Source: Hypomyces perniciosus (Eukaryota > Ascomycota > Sordariomycetes > Hypocreales > Hypocreaceae). Taken from it: 64,000 nt of DNA. The DNA is taken from the NCBI GenBank assembly GCA_008477525.1, contig SPDT01000007.1, forward strand, positions 1 through 64,000, written 5' to 3'. The position numbers and the translations under genes were made by a program. Under the pieces are notes generated by a model. That model ran no database searches, was not told where the DNA came from, and saw nothing but the letters and a program-made list of their open reading frames with translations. Below, piece after piece: positions 11,161 through 24,866 of the stretch (position 1 is its first letter; every line of letters starts with the position of its first letter).

Positions 11161-13480
11161 GACTGCATTTACTTTATATAAGACTTTAATATAATATATT
11201 TACTACTATTTAATTTTAAAGTAACTATAATTACTGCTATATATAGGCTTTCCTACTTTAACTAAACTATAAAAGAGAATAAATTAATTTACCTATTAAG
11301 TTTAAGCAGCTATATAAATTAAGGTTTTAATTAAGCCTTTAAGACCTAGATTATTATAGTTAAAATTCTATATAGAAACAATAATAATAGCGCTTATATA
11401 GTTTAGTATATAGTATATATAAAGGATAAAAAGGATTAAATAATAAGATAAATAATAAGGTATAGAGAATCTAAAAATATAGGGGGGATAAAGGGATAAT
11501 ATTAATATATATTTATTATTATTATTTTAAAGTAATAAAGTATTAGTAGACTATTTAGCTTAACTCTTTTATATTTAACCTTAATAACTAGTTAAAGTTA
11601 ATTTAATATAGTTAATTAATAAATATTATATAATAAATAATACTACTGCTTATAATCCCTATAATAAAACTTAAATAAATCTTAAGTTTTAAGCTAGGCA
11701 AATTATAGTTTATTTTAATAAATTCTAGTTAATAGTTATAGTTAACTTAAAAGCTAGGTATAATAATAGATTTAATTACTTTATATTATAATAATACTAG
11801 AGAATAGACTTGCTAGCTACTATATTAAATAAATAATAAAGAGATATAGGATCTAAAAGTAATATTACTAAAACTGCCAGTAAGCGTATATATAGCAGGT
11901 AATTTAGTAATAGAGAGTCTACCTTAAACTAAACTTAGCTATACTATATTCTTATAGCCTAGATATTAATAAATGCATTAATAGTAAAATAGACTTTTAG
12001 GCAGAACTAACTAGTAAATTCGCAGTATATTTAAAAGCTATATAGCATTTTTCTATAAAGTAAACTAAATAGAAATGTAAAAAAGTATTATTAATAAGTA
12101 TTATACAGTTATAGAAATATAAATAATATAATAATAGATCTAGGATTAAGGTATATTAAAAATACTAGTATATCTAGCAATATACTAGTCTTTTTATAAT
12201 AGCTATCTATTAATAATTAATAAAAAGTTAGAATTTTAACTAGATAGTATTAAATTCAAGCACTAAAGGTATATATAAAGTAAATAGGCTTTAGCTATAA
12301 TAAGCTATAGTAGCTATATAAATTCTATAACTAAAGTATATAATAATATATATTATAATATAAAAAAGAGATAGCTAAAAAAATATATATATAAATAATC
12401 TGCTAGCAGAGTTAAACCTTAAATTTAAAGTAAATTATACAGATCTAGCTTTAATAGACAATTATAGTAAGATCTAGGTATAGGTAATAGTAATATTGTC
12501 GCAGGATTTAAAGCTGTTTTAAGGTAAATGCATAAATATAGAGCAGTAAATAAAGACTGCGCTATATTTAACTAGCGATATTAAATTCCTATTCTATTAA
12601 CTAATAATAGTATAAAGGAATAAGCAATAATAGGCAATAATAATACAGTAATACTAGATAATAATTAAAAGCATAATATTTTAGATTTTAATATAGGATT
12701 AGAAAATTAACTATAGGATAAATAATATAGGTTTATTAATGAAAAGGGATATACTTTTAGCTAATAAATATAGTAATAGTTTTAGTTTATAATATTCTAG
12801 AATATACTTACTATACTTAATAAACTGCCAGGAGATATAGCTAAATATATAAAGTTAATAGATTAGGCGGTAAAATTAGGTTTACTTATAGTAAATTAAA
12901 TAAAGCTATAGGTATAAAAGCTTTTTTACTTTAATAAAATATAGTCTAGTAAATACTAAGCTAAATTCCTAATTGCATTTAATAATAATAAATATTAGGC
13001 AGTATATAAATATATACTATAGTCTTTATAACTATAGTTTTTTTAATATATATAGTATAATATAACTATTAAAAGATAAAGGGCAAGTATTATATATAAT
13101 AATAAGCTATATAGTAATATAATTAAACTTAAACCTTATAATTATTATTAATTAATAGGATAATAATAAACTGCCTTTATAAAATAATATATTACTAGCG
13201 CTTTAATACTTTAATATTAAATTAGTTAAAAAAGTAAATAAAAGACTATAGATATATATATAGGATATATAAAGTTATTTATAGCCTAAAGCAGTATTAA
13301 TTACTTTATAGTAAAAGATTTTTAAATTTATATTAATTTATTTAATAGCATTTAAAAGGCTAGCTATAAAAGTATATTTTAAAGAGCTGCTAGTTAAAGT
13401 TAATAGTAAGCAATATAATAATTGCTTTTTATATTAAATATAGGGTCATATTTTAGAGATTGTCTATTAATATATAAAGC
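11161..13480 (+). repeat. Unit A flank shared with unit B
   Basis: Very AT-rich DNA collinear with 21930-24228: for example the pair near 11480/22435 (AAAGATAAAGGGATAATAT-like) and near 13150/24125 (AATAAACTGCCTTTAT). Both copies are RIP-damaged. Frames are full of stops and I recognise no protein. Confidence 0.7.
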
Positions 13481-16400
13481 TAGAGTTTTAGCTTAAATAA
13501 ATAATATCTAGCGCAATAGCAAATAGCTTTAAGCCTTTAAAGAAAGTAGTAGATTTAGTAAAGGCTTTCTGTTAATATATAAAAATAATGCCTGCCTTTA
13601 TTAAAAATGCAGCTTTAAGCGATAAATTTGACTCTATAATATTCCGCAATACATTAGCTAATTAGTTTATAGACTAGATCTGGCTGGATTTTAATATATT
13701 AAAAGACTAGTATACCCTGCCTAATCTTATATTAAAAGCTATAATAATAGAGACAATAAAGGTTAATTATAAAGATATCGCTTAAAATACCCTATTAATA
13801 TTAACTAAAGCCTAAAAGGTATAAATATTAATAATAGCTTTAGCTAAAGGTAAAATAGAATATAGTTATAAATATATAGGTAGGTATATAAGTAGGCAAT
13901 TATAGCGCGTATTGCCTGTAATATAAGCTACCTACTTTATTATTAAAGGGGCAAAGGCGCCAAGTTAAATAATAGCTTTATCTTTACCTTTAATATTATA
14001 GGCATTTAGCTTATTTTAAGTTTTAAATATACTGTTTAGAAATACTAGTACTCCCTTTAAGGCAGCTTAAAGGTAAAGCTATAAAATAGTTTAATATCTT
14101 TATTTTAATTTTTATTATCGACTATATTACTTAAAATAAAGATATCCTTTATATATATAGTATTATAAAGCTTTATAGATATATACCTATATTTATTACT
14201 ATTATAGCTAATACTTAAATTATATATAAAAGTAAATCCTTTTACTTTATAATTTTATTATAGTAATAATTATTTACCTTATATTAAAGTCTTTAAACTT
14301 AAAGTATAGTAATAACTATATTAATATATATAAATATAGCTAGGATAATATAGTAAACGCTTTATAGGTTAAGCTTTTCTTTTAAAGTAGTTAGGTATTA
14401 AAGTATTATCGATATCTATATTAAATAAATAGTTTTATAGCCTTCCTTTTAGTAAATAGGTAAGCCTTTATATAGCTATTAGCTATAAACTTTAATATAT
14501 AAATAGAATATAAAGAGGATAGCGATAATAATAGCCTTAATAGCTATATAATACCTAAATTTTATAATAAAGTCTATTTTAATATAGATAAAGGTAAGGT
14601 AAGCTTTAAAAAGGCGGAAGCTATAGTAAATATAATAAAAGACTTTAAGATTATTTACTTATTTAGTGACTTTAAAATAAAGGGTATATATAAAAAATAC
14701 TTAAAGTTTAAAACTTTAATTTAATTAAAGCTTTTAGTAATAAAGGGGCAAGATTAACTAAGTAATTTATATTAAAAATAAATATAATAAACTTTAATAT
14801 TATTTAAGCTATTAATATATTTTAGTAAAGGTTTATTATAAACTATAGGCAATAAGGGGCTAGATTAAGGCTAGCTAGCCTAAATAATAAATATTACCTT
14901 ATATTTTACTTAAATATAATTAATATTATTAGTAGCCTATTTAAGCCTATTAGTAAAAGAAGCAGATTTTTCAATAATATTACCTTTACTTTATATAACT
15001 AATAGGCATTATATAGCTTTAAGTATACTATAAGCAGCCTCCTATTTAATTTAATAAACTATATATTCTACCTCGCTATAAAAGTATCCTGTAAGTGCTG
15101 GTTTATTATTATATATTTAGTTTAAGCTAAAGTCTTTAAACTACTTTATTTATAAGTAAAGCGTTAAGCCTAGTAGGCAGTATCTATAAAGGGCAGTATT
15201 ATATAGCGCTATTATATTAAAGTACTATTAATATATATTAAATCGATTTTCTTAAATAAAGAGTTATTTAAAGAGGGGGTTAAGTTATTATAAATATTTA
15301 GTAATTGCTGGTTATAAAATATATTATATAAAAAGTAATTAGTTTTTTAGGTATTATTTATAAAGTAGTAGCCTGCCTTTACTTAAGTATATATATATAA
15401 TAAATTTTAAATTAACTATAAGCCTATATTTTATATAAATAATTATAAAGCTAATATTTAAATTAATATATATTAACCTTTAAAGGATCTTTTAAAAGAG
15501 ATATACCTTTATATTAATAATAAAGATAATAGCAGCAGTAAAAGCAGTAATAGCAGCAGTAATAACAGTAGCCTTAAAAACAATAATAAACTGCCTTAAT
15601 AAGCTACTAGCTATTATAGTAGTAATATACCCGATAATAAGGATCCTGTTTATTAAATATTACTATATAGTAATAAGCTTAAATAGCTGCGCGTTAAGCT
15701 TAAGAAAAAGTATAACCTAAACTATATTAACTAAGTATTATATACTTTTACTATAGATATAAACTGTATTAAAGGGGCATCCTAGGATTAGCGCTTAAAT
15801 GCTAGCTAAAATAAGGAAGTATTTTATATATTAGCTAATTAGTTTAAGGTTACTGCACTATATTATAGTCCCTATAACTTTACCTTTTATCCCTTTACCT
15901 TTTATTTATAGTATAGTAATTTCTCTTTTACTAGCCTACTAAACTTCTTTAATAATCTTTATATTATTATAAAAGATAATATAAGTTATTAAAATAATAG
16001 TGTAAATATTCTCTCTTTTAGCTTCTTTTAAAGCTATTTGAATATTAAATAACTAATTGAAAGTTACTTAAAAAGCCTCCTGCCTATAAAAGGCACTATA
16101 ATAGCAGTATTTATACTACTACTATTAAAGGCAGGCTATAACCCTATATATATCTAAGCTAGGCAAAAGCAGCTGCTTTATATTCTTTATAGTAAATAAA
16201 TACTAGACTACCTAAAGTTATTAACCCTATTTATATATAAAAGGCAGTGCCTTAAAGCTGCTATTAAATAAAAGTAGGTAGCCTTTTATATAAAGTAAGT
16301 TATTATTATTAAAGTATTAAGGCTTAAAAGGTAATAGTAAAGCTTTCTTACTATACTTTAGTTTATTTTCTAGTTTATATACTTTTTCCTAAAAAAGGCT

Positions 16401-18140
16401 TAGTTTTATATACCTATACTATATTATTTTAAGCTATTAGTATTTCCTAGTATCCTTTACTTATATATCAAGATATTTAAGCTAGTATTAAATAAAATAG
16501 ACTATTAATTTTAGGCTAAGGGTAGTAAAGGCTTTAACTTAACTTTTTTAAAGGCTATTATTATCCTGGATTATCTCAGTAATTTCTGCTTTATAGGCAA
16601 CCTAAAAATACTCCCTAATATAATCCTTAACCCTCTCTATTTAATAGAAAGTCTATATAAAAGGGTTTAACTATATATATTACCTAATATACTTAACTAT
16701 CGCGATTTTATTAACACTATTAATATTATATAATAGCCCTATATAACTAATAATAACTGCCTTATCCTGCTATATATAGCTGCTTTAAAGTATTATTATA
16801 GTATTATTATTACTATTAACTAGTATAGTTAAGTCTAGTTTAGTTAACTTAAAAGTAAAGCTATTTAAGATATTAAAACTATTATTTGCTTTTTTAAAAA
16901 GGTATTTCGCGATATATAAATCCTGCAAATAGTATTTTTTATAGCGTTTTAATTATAGAGATAGTTAAATTACTATATTTGCAGTAATAAAAAGCTAGCT
17001 AAGCGCGCTAGGCAGTTAAAGGGGGTTAATACTACTTTAACTGCTTAAAAAGTAAATAACCAGCTATTTATTAACTAGTTAGTCTCTTAAAGGAAAGGCA
17101 CCTTAAGGCGCTTAATTATTAACTTGTATATAAATGACTCTATATACTCTTTAAAAGGTTAGTGTTTAAAGAATTACTGCCTATAACTATATTAAATAAA
17201 GCTTAATAGGACTTTATTAAAAAGATATATTAGGTAAATATATCTATTAAAGTCTCTGCAGGCTAGCCAATTTCCTTTATATACAGTATATAGTTTTTTA
17301 TTTTATATAAGGCAATATAGTATATAAAGAAAAAAGATATTTCTAGCTATAATTAAATTAATAGCCTAGCGACAGCTATAGCCTTAATTAATATTAAGTA
17401 GGCGCTAAGCTTTTATTAAGGCAGACTTATAACTTAGCGCGTTATTTAACTGGTTAGTGTTATAAAGGAGAGGCAGTTTTTTACTGCTTACCTAGGCAGT
17501 TTAAAGTAGGCAGCTATAAAGGCAGAGCAGTAAATAGTATTAAAAGAATAATAGTTAAAGAAAGTATAAAGACTAGTAATTAACTTTAAATATAAGGTTC
17601 CCTTTACCTTAATACCTAGCCTAATCTTAAATAAATTTACTAAGCTTAATAAAATATATATAAAAGGCAATTAAGCTATATTAAACTACAATTAAACCGC
17701 TTATAATTGCCTAATATTATATTTAGGCGATTATTAATATAACCTTATATTTATATTAGCCTTAACTATAGCGGCATTATTAGTAATACTTTAAGTAAAA
17801 GTAAATAAAGGGAGTTTAATATAGTGCTAAAGAGAAAAGACTTAACTATATTAGCAGTAACTAGAGTTACTTAAATACTACCTTTTAGCTAAACGCTATA
17901 TTTCAGTAAAATACAAGAATATACCTATACTTAAGTTTAAACTAAGACCTTTATCTAAAGGGGTTTTACCTTTAACTAAAATACAAAATTAACGCAGGCT
18001 TTTTATTAGCTATAATAAAGCTAAAAAAAAGTTAGCTTTTATATAATTTTTACCCTTTACCCTCTAGCCTTATAAAGTATATAAATAACCCTACTCTATA
18101 CTTTATATTCTATATTTCCTTTTAGCTTTATAGGCGCTTT
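13481..18140 (+). other. Decayed interior of unit A, unrecognised
   Basis: 4.7 kb of extremely AT-rich DNA. If TAA and TAG are read as Gln, long plus-strand frames appear (for example 13500-14000 and 14530-15100), consistent with one or more large RIP-destroyed genes, but I could not assign a family. No repeats with terminal boundaries seen. Confidence 0.35.
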
Positions 18141-18144
18141 AAAA

Positions 18145-18265
18145 ATAATTGAAAAAAAAAGGGAAAAGGGAAAAAGAGAAATAAATAAAAGAAAGAGAGA
18201 AAAAGAGAAAAAGAAAGAAAAAAGAGAGAGAAAAAGATAAAGAAAAGGAAAAAATAAAAATTTCA
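18145..18265 (+). repeat. Purine-only tract
   Basis: About 120 bp almost entirely A and G (GAAAAGGGAAAAAGAGAAA-type), strand-asymmetric, between the unrecognised interior and the TLH relic. It may be an expanded untranslated or charged coding tract. Confidence 0.7.
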
Positions 18266-18799
18266 ATTCCCTTTTTATTATTCTTCCTAGCTTATACTAT
18301 TATATTATTAACTATTATTAAATACATATTTATTTTAATTATTATTATTATATATATAATATATATATATACTTAGTAAAAAAAAGACTAGATTTACCTT
18401 TATATAATACTTTTTATTAGGTTACTGTTTATAAAAGCTATTAAACCTACCTTATACTAAAGTATTTAAGTTAAAAGAGCTATTTCTAAGTATTACCCTA
18501 TTAGCTTTTAAGGGAAATATTAAAAGAGGTATTATAGCTTTTATTTAACTATAGCCTTTATTTAGTTAGCGAGTTATAAAGTAAGTGGCCTTAGCTGCTA
18601 AAGCAGCTATATATATTTATTAAAGGCCTAGTAACTTATACTAGGTATTATTATATATATAGTGGATATAACTATAATATATAGTGCTTAACTAGTATTA
18701 GGCAGTATATAGTAAAGTATAAAACGCTAGCTAAAACCTATAACCAGGTTTAGCGGCTACTATAATATAAATATATACTGCAGATATATTTTATAACTA

Positions 18800-21387
18800 A
18801 AGGCAAAATTAACTACTTTATAGTTTTAAAGTTAAAGGAGGCAGTTAAAGTAAAGAAAAAGGAAAAAGGAGAAAGGGAGAAAGGATTAATATAGCCGGAA
18901 AATAAATTATTTAATAAGCTTACACTAAATATAAAGGAGGCGGCATATAACCTTAAAAAGCAGGCTAGTATTATCTAAGACTTTAAAAGGTTTAAGTTAT
19001 TAAGGGTGCTATAGTTTAGCTAAACTGGCTTCCTAGCTTATATTAAAAGGCTATAGGATAAAGAGATTAAGTTATTATATATACTGCCGCTAAAAGGTAT
19101 ACTAGAAAAGGCTAGCGCTAATATAAAAGGAAGGGCGGTAAGGGAGGGGATTAAGGATAAGGATAAGGATAGGGATAGGGATAAGGACCTAAACCTAAAC
19201 CTAAACCTTGCATAGATCCTTGCAGCGGCTAAGTTAATACTACGCAATACCTATAGCCTATACAGTAATATATTACTAAAGCGGAAAATAATATAGCAGT
19301 AAACTAATATCTTTAACGAGTTTTATATTAAGGCTTTAAGCTATAGGCGCAGATTCCGCCCCTTTAAAAACCTATTAATATTAATAATATACTTTAAAAT
19401 AATAAAGTAGTTAATAGCCTATTATTACTAGGTTATATACTGTAAAGGTAGCTACTTTATACAGGAAAGGGATAAGTAAGTTATATTAAGGGATATTATT
19501 AAGCTTACCTGGCCTTAGCAGTAAGCTATAAATAAGGTTATAGTAGTATTAAAGAGGAAAGGGAATAGCGCTATTAATAATAATAATAAAGGCAAAGACA
19601 CTGCCTAGCCAGCTTTTAAATATACTATATAGCAGCTTTATATAACTTTAATCTACTATATTATAAACAGTATACCTTTTTAGTTAACTATCCTAAACTT
19701 TTATACTATAATTAGCTGTAAGGTATATAAAAGTAAAAGGGAGGGTAAAAGGAGGAAGGGGGGGGATATAGGTAAATATAGGTAAAAGGGGGTATAGTAT
19801 AAGCCAGGTAACTTTAATAATAAACTGTCTGCCTTAACCTAAACAGCCAAGCTCATCCTATTTGATTATATATACTTCTATAAACAGGATAATAAAAATA
19901 AAATACCTGATTTCCTGCAGATAATATATTAAAGGTTCTTCTAGCAGCTTGCCGAGACGCCCTTTAGCTATATTCTGCAGTAAAGGCTCTACCTTTTTAA
20001 AGTCACGCAAAGCGCTATCGCTAAAAACCAGGTATACTAGTCCCTAGACAGCTAAAGTATTAAATACTGCAGGACTATACTGTAAATAAACTATATCTTA
20101 ATACTAGTTACATTAAAGTACTGCTATATTTACTTACTACTATATAATAAACTACTACTTAAGGCTAAGGACCTTACATTAATTAATTTATAAAAGCTAA
20201 AAGATAACCTAAATATAAATAAATATAAGGCATTATAGTTAATTAACTTAAGGAATACTAGGCTGCTGGATAGTATACTATAAGCCCTACTCTGCTAGAT
20301 ATAAGGTAGCCTAGAGTTATACTACACTTTTTTATAAAACTAAAGTAAAGTAATTAATAGCAGCAGCAAGAAAAAGCTTTGCCTAAAGGCTATAGCTATC
20401 TATAAAATATATATATAATAGTTCCTAAAGTACCTAGCAGTATTTATTTATATAACTCTAGCCCCCTTACTATAAGCGCCTAAACTACTATTAGTAATAT
20501 AAAGTAATACTGCCTAATACTAGTATATTTTTATTTAAAAGAAAATAGTTATAGTATATATATAGTACTATAAAAGCTAAAAGGTTACAAGTATAAAAAG
20601 GGATAATATTTAGTTTTTGCTTATAGCTATTAGTAACCTACTTTTAATATACTTAATATATATATAGCTGCTATAATAGATTTTCCTTTACTACTATAAG
20701 CTAAGCGCCCTTTTATTGCTGTACCTTTAATTACAGCTAGATAGCAGTAAAGTTTAAAGGGATAATATAGTTTTAACCTGCCTTTAAAGGGCCTGCCTAT
20801 AAGCTAAAGTGCTTTAGTTCTAGGTAATATAGTAGCGATAAATAGCTGCGTTTATTATAAAAGAAAAGCTTAGCTTTAGGTAATAGGTTAACTTTAATAT
20901 TAATAATATTAAGGGTAGTAAGGATATTAAAGATAAGGCCGACTTTATAAACCTAGCTAAAATAAGTAACTATAGCTTTTATACCTTTAACTATATTTAC
21001 ACTAATATAATAATACTAACTATAAGTATACTGCTTTACTGCAGTTACTATCCCTTAAAGATTTAACGCAACCTCTTTTATATTAACTAAATGCTTACTT
21101 AGCTGCTAAAGGGGGAAAAGTATTAATATATAAAAGGAGGTAAAGGTAGGTATAGGGATAAGGATAAGTAGCTAGCTAGTATTTAAAGTAGCTGTAAAAA
21201 AGCCTAGTTTTATAGATAAATTACCTACCTAAAGGCCAACCTCTTTACTGTCTCCCGGAAGCTATATAATAACCTAAACCTGCAGTTTTATATAGTAGGC
21301 TAGCGCAGTAGCATTATAGTAGTACTAAGGCTTTACCCTGCCAAGCAGGTTATTATTATTTTCGCTACTAGTATTAATAAAATATTT
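18800..21387 (+). pseudogene. Telomere-linked RecQ helicase (TLH) relic, cut at Walker A
   Basis: Reading stops as Gln, one plus-strand frame runs ~860 codons. It resembles the conserved region upstream of the helicase core in fungal telomere-linked RecQ helicases. Recognised blocks: F-x-F-x-I-x-x-L-S-Y-R-R-R region (~19320); P-G-N-F-N-N-K-L-S-A-L-T (~19805); a block containing F-F-Q-Q-L-A-E-T-P-F (~19930), with R-L-Y-L-F-K-V just after; Q-S-N-T-A-Q then I-F-I (~20500); and Y-Y-K-S-Q-K-V-T (~20570). The frame ends at L-Y-P-A-K-Q-V-I-I-I-F-A-T-S-I-N-K-I-F-I-V; S-I-N-K-I at 21370-21384 is what C/G-to-T/A changes would make of Walker A G-T-G-K-T. At 21388 the next subtelomeric unit starts, so motifs Ia-VI are absent. 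A charged stretch encoded by GGATAA-type repeats lies at 19150-19208. TLH genes normally sit next to telomeres; here the relic is 18 kb inside, and points away from this end. Confidence 0.7.
19150..19208 (+). repeat. GGATAA / CCTAAA hexamer repeats in the TLH relic
   Basis: About six GGATAA/GGATAG units followed by three CCTAAA units, all in frame (K-D-K-D, then L-N-L-N). Likely expansion of a charged linker. Confidence 0.8.
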
Positions 21388-21517
21388 ATAGTTAAGGTAA
21401 AACCTATACTTGGCTATAGGGTTAAACTTAGATTTTTATACCTTTATAGCGTTATACCTTAAGCTAAAGCTTTTTTTATATAAGTTTAAAAGATTTTATA
21501 CGTTATAATTTTTAATA

Positions 21518-21562
21518 AATATAAAAAAAAAAGAAAAAAAAAAAAGAAAAAAAAAAAAAAAC
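21518..21562 (+). repeat. A-rich tract between two unit edges
   Basis: ~45 bp of A runs broken by single G, like a reverse-transcribed poly(A) tail, directly before the second unit edge at 21568. Confidence 0.75.
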
Positions 21563-21635
21563 AAGGGATAGTTAAAGTTAACCTTCTGTTTAGCTATATA
21601 GTTAAGCTTATATTTTTGGCTTTTATAACTATATA

Positions 21636-21915
21636 CCCTAAAGTTAAAGAATTTTATCCCTTAAGGTTTAAGAATCTTATACCTTAAGGTTAAAGACTTT
21701 TATACCCGAGGGTTAAAGAATCTTATACCTTAAGGTTAAAGAATCTTATCCTTTAAGGTTTAAGACTCTTATCCTTTAAAGTTAAAGACTCTTATACCCT
21801 AAGGTTAAAGAATCTTATACTTTAAGGTTAAAGACTCTTATACCCTAGGGTTAAAGACTTTTATCCCTTAAGGTTTAAGAATCTTATACCTTAAAGTTAA
21901 ATAGTTTTGTCCTTT
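21636..21915 (+). repeat. 23-bp telomere-like minisatellite, ~12 units
   Basis: Units alternate between CCCTAAGGTTAAAGAATCTTATA, CCTTAAGGTTTAAGACTCTTATC and close variants, all 23 bp. Same family as 11011-11150 and, inverted, 31183-31250. Confidence 0.9.
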
Positions 21916-24228
21916 AACAGTAAAAAGTCCTATATATTAAATTAAAAGGTAAGCTTGCATTTACTTAATAATATAAACAGGAGTTAAAATTTAATTATTT
22001 ATATTAATATTATAATATAAAGAGTTAAGTTTATAATTTATAATTAAGATTAATATAATATAAATAGATACTATTAGTTTATTTTAAAGTAATTATAGTT
22101 AGTTTACTAGTATAACTGTAATAGTTTGGCTATATTAAGGCTTTAGTTATAGTTAGATTATAGGTTTATTGCCGCTGTCTGCAGGCTCTCTTAGTTTAGC
22201 TAAAATTGCAAAAGAGAATAAATTTACTTATTAATTAAGTTTAGTTAATAACTATACCTATTAAGGTTTTACGTAAATCCTAGGGACCTAGATTATTATA
22301 GCTAAATTATATATAAAAGGCAAAGCCTATAATAATATAGCCTTTATATAATTTACTATATATATATAAAAGATAAAAAAGTATTAAATAATAAAATAAA
22401 AGATAAAGTGTAGAGAATTAAAAAGTATATAAAGATAAAGGGATAATATAGACTTATATTTATTATTACTATCTTAAAATAGTAAAGTATTACTAGGCTA
22501 TTTAACCTATTTACTTTATATATAACCTAGTAATTAAGTAAAGTTAATTTTTTATAATAAATTAATAAATATAAAAAAATAATAAATAATATTATAGTTT
22601 ATAATCCCTATAAAGGACTTTAAATAGGTACTTGGTTTTAAGCTAATAGATTAAAATTTATCTTTAAATATTTTAGTTAATATTAAAGTTAATTTAGAAG
22701 CTAAAGATAATAATATCTATAAAGCTATATATATAATAATAATATTAAATAATAGACTCGCTAGCTACTACTTTATAGAAATAACAGAAAGATTTAAGCT
22801 TTAAAAATAATACTTTTAATAATTTTACTAATAAATGTATATATAGCAGGTAATTTAATAATAAAGAGTCTACTTTAAAGTAAATATAGCTATACTATAT
22901 CTTTATAGCGCAGATACCAGTAAATGCATTAACAGTAAAGTAAACTCTTAAATAAAATTAACTAATAGATTTACAGTATATATAAAAGCTTTATAGTATT
23001 TTTATATAAAGTAGGCTTAACTGAAATATAAAAGAGTATTACCTTTAGGTAATATATAATTGCAGAGATATAAGCAATATAATAATATATTTGGGATTAA
23101 GGTATATTAAAACTGCCCCTTTATTTAGTTATATTTTAGTATTTTTAAAATAGCTATTTATTAATAATAGAAAAAGGTTAAGATTTTAGCTAGGCAGTAT
23201 TAGATTAAAGTACTAAAGGTATATATAAAGCGGACAGGCTTTAGCAGTAATAAGCTATAATAGCTATATAAATTCTATAATTAAAGTATATAATAATAAA
23301 TATTACTATTTAAAAAAAAGATAACTGAAAATATTTATAAATACTTTACTACTAGATTTAAACTTTAAGCTTTAAGTAAATTAAAAGGATCTAGCTCTAG
23401 TAGATAGTTATAGTAAGATCTAGGTGTAGGTAATAGCAGTATTATTATAAAATCTAAAGCTATTTTAAAGTAAAGGTATAGATATAAAGTAGTAGATAAA
23501 AAGTATATTGGATTTAAGTAATAAAGTTAAATTCCTACTCTATTAGCTAGTAATAGTATAGAGGAATAAGCGATAGAGGGCTATAGTAATATACTAGTAT
23601 TAGATAATAATTAAAAGGATAACCTTTTAGATCTCGATATAAGATTAGATAATTAGTTATAGGATAAATAATATAAATTTATTAACTAAAAGGAATATAC
23701 TTTTAGCTAACAGATATAGGCAATAGTTTTAATTTATAACTTTCTAGAATATATTTATTACTTTTACTAAGCTGTTAAAAGATATAGCTAAGTCTATAAA
23801 GTTAATAGATTAAGTGCTTATATTGGCTTTACTTTTAGTAAATTAGATAAAATTACAGGTATAAAAGCTTTTTTACTTTAATTAAATATAATAATAAATT
23901 AAATAGTCCTTTAAATATTAACTTAACTTTTTTATTACTTTTAATAATAGTAGTTATTAAGCAGTATATAAATATATATAATAGTCTCCTTAACTTTAAT
24001 TTTTTAATATTTATTATTTAATATAACTATTAAAAGATAAAGGGCAAATATTATACTTAATAATAAACTATATAATAGTTTAATTAAATTTAAATCTTAT
24101 AGTTATTATTAATTAATAAGATAATAATAAACTGCCTTTATATAATAACCTATTACTAATACTTTAATATATTAACTTTTAGTTTATTAAAAAAGTTAAT
24201 TAAAGATTATAAATATTTATATAAGATA

Positions 24229-24808
24229 TATTAAAAAGGAGGGCTAAAAAGTAAAGATTTCAGTATACTTAGGTAACCTTCCTATTCTAGCTAGACCCGG
24301 AATTAGGCCCAACGCTAAGACCGAGTCCCTAGAGGAACTTTAGTGTAAGTCAGGAAATTTCTGTTATCTTTAACGATAATAATTAAGCTAGGACCAGCTA
24401 CCCCGCCTACCCTAGACTCAATATAATGGCCATAATAGCTATTGTGAAAAATCTGACTAAAATGGTTTCCTGTTTATATGGCCGTAAGTCAATTTAGACG
24501 ATTTCCTATATAAATGAATTTTGCGGAAAATAGGAATAGGGCCACGACCCAATTCTGCCGCCGCATTCCTATTGTCTAGTCGGAGGACTATTATAGAAGA
24601 CAAAGCTATTGTTTATACAATCACTTCTACACCAGCCGCATATTACTAGATATTCTATAGCTTTCTAGCTATTAGTTTAGTTACAATTTAATTGTTTATC
24701 TATTGTTAACCTAACTAGACTCTCAGTTGTTTCTTTATTGCTGCATTGTATGCAGCTTCCTAGAAGCTATATATAAATAAGGTTCAGTATAACCTTGTTA
24801 TTTTAACA
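24229..24808 (+). repeat. Copia 5' LTR
   Basis: TATTAAAAAGGAGGGC (RIP form of TGTTRAAAAGG) to TTATTTTAACA, 580 bp. Same family as the 27844 solo LTR and the reversed copies at 7396 and 46004. Confidence 0.85.
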
Positions 24809-24866
24809 GGTTATAAGCCCGGGAGAGTTTTCCTCAGGTCTTTATTAGTGGATTTTTCTAGTAGTT

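Larger units (their letters stand above)
21388..24228 (+). repeat. Subtelomeric unit B
   Basis: Starts with the same ATAGTTAAGG edge as unit A, exactly at the TLH Walker A. After ~130 bp comes an A-rich tract (21518-21562), then the edge again at 21568 (ATAGTTAAAG...CTTCTGTTTAGCTATA), the minisatellite, and 2.3 kb collinear with 11161-13270 of unit A. It is ended at 24228 by the Copia 5' LTR. The doubled edge suggests one truncated copy followed by a second insertion. Confidence 0.7.

Noticed and set aside
19038..19247. 69-codon minus-strand frame rich in Arg-Phe and Ser-Leu
   Set aside because: Complement of the GGATAA/CCTAAA hexamer repeats in the TLH relic.
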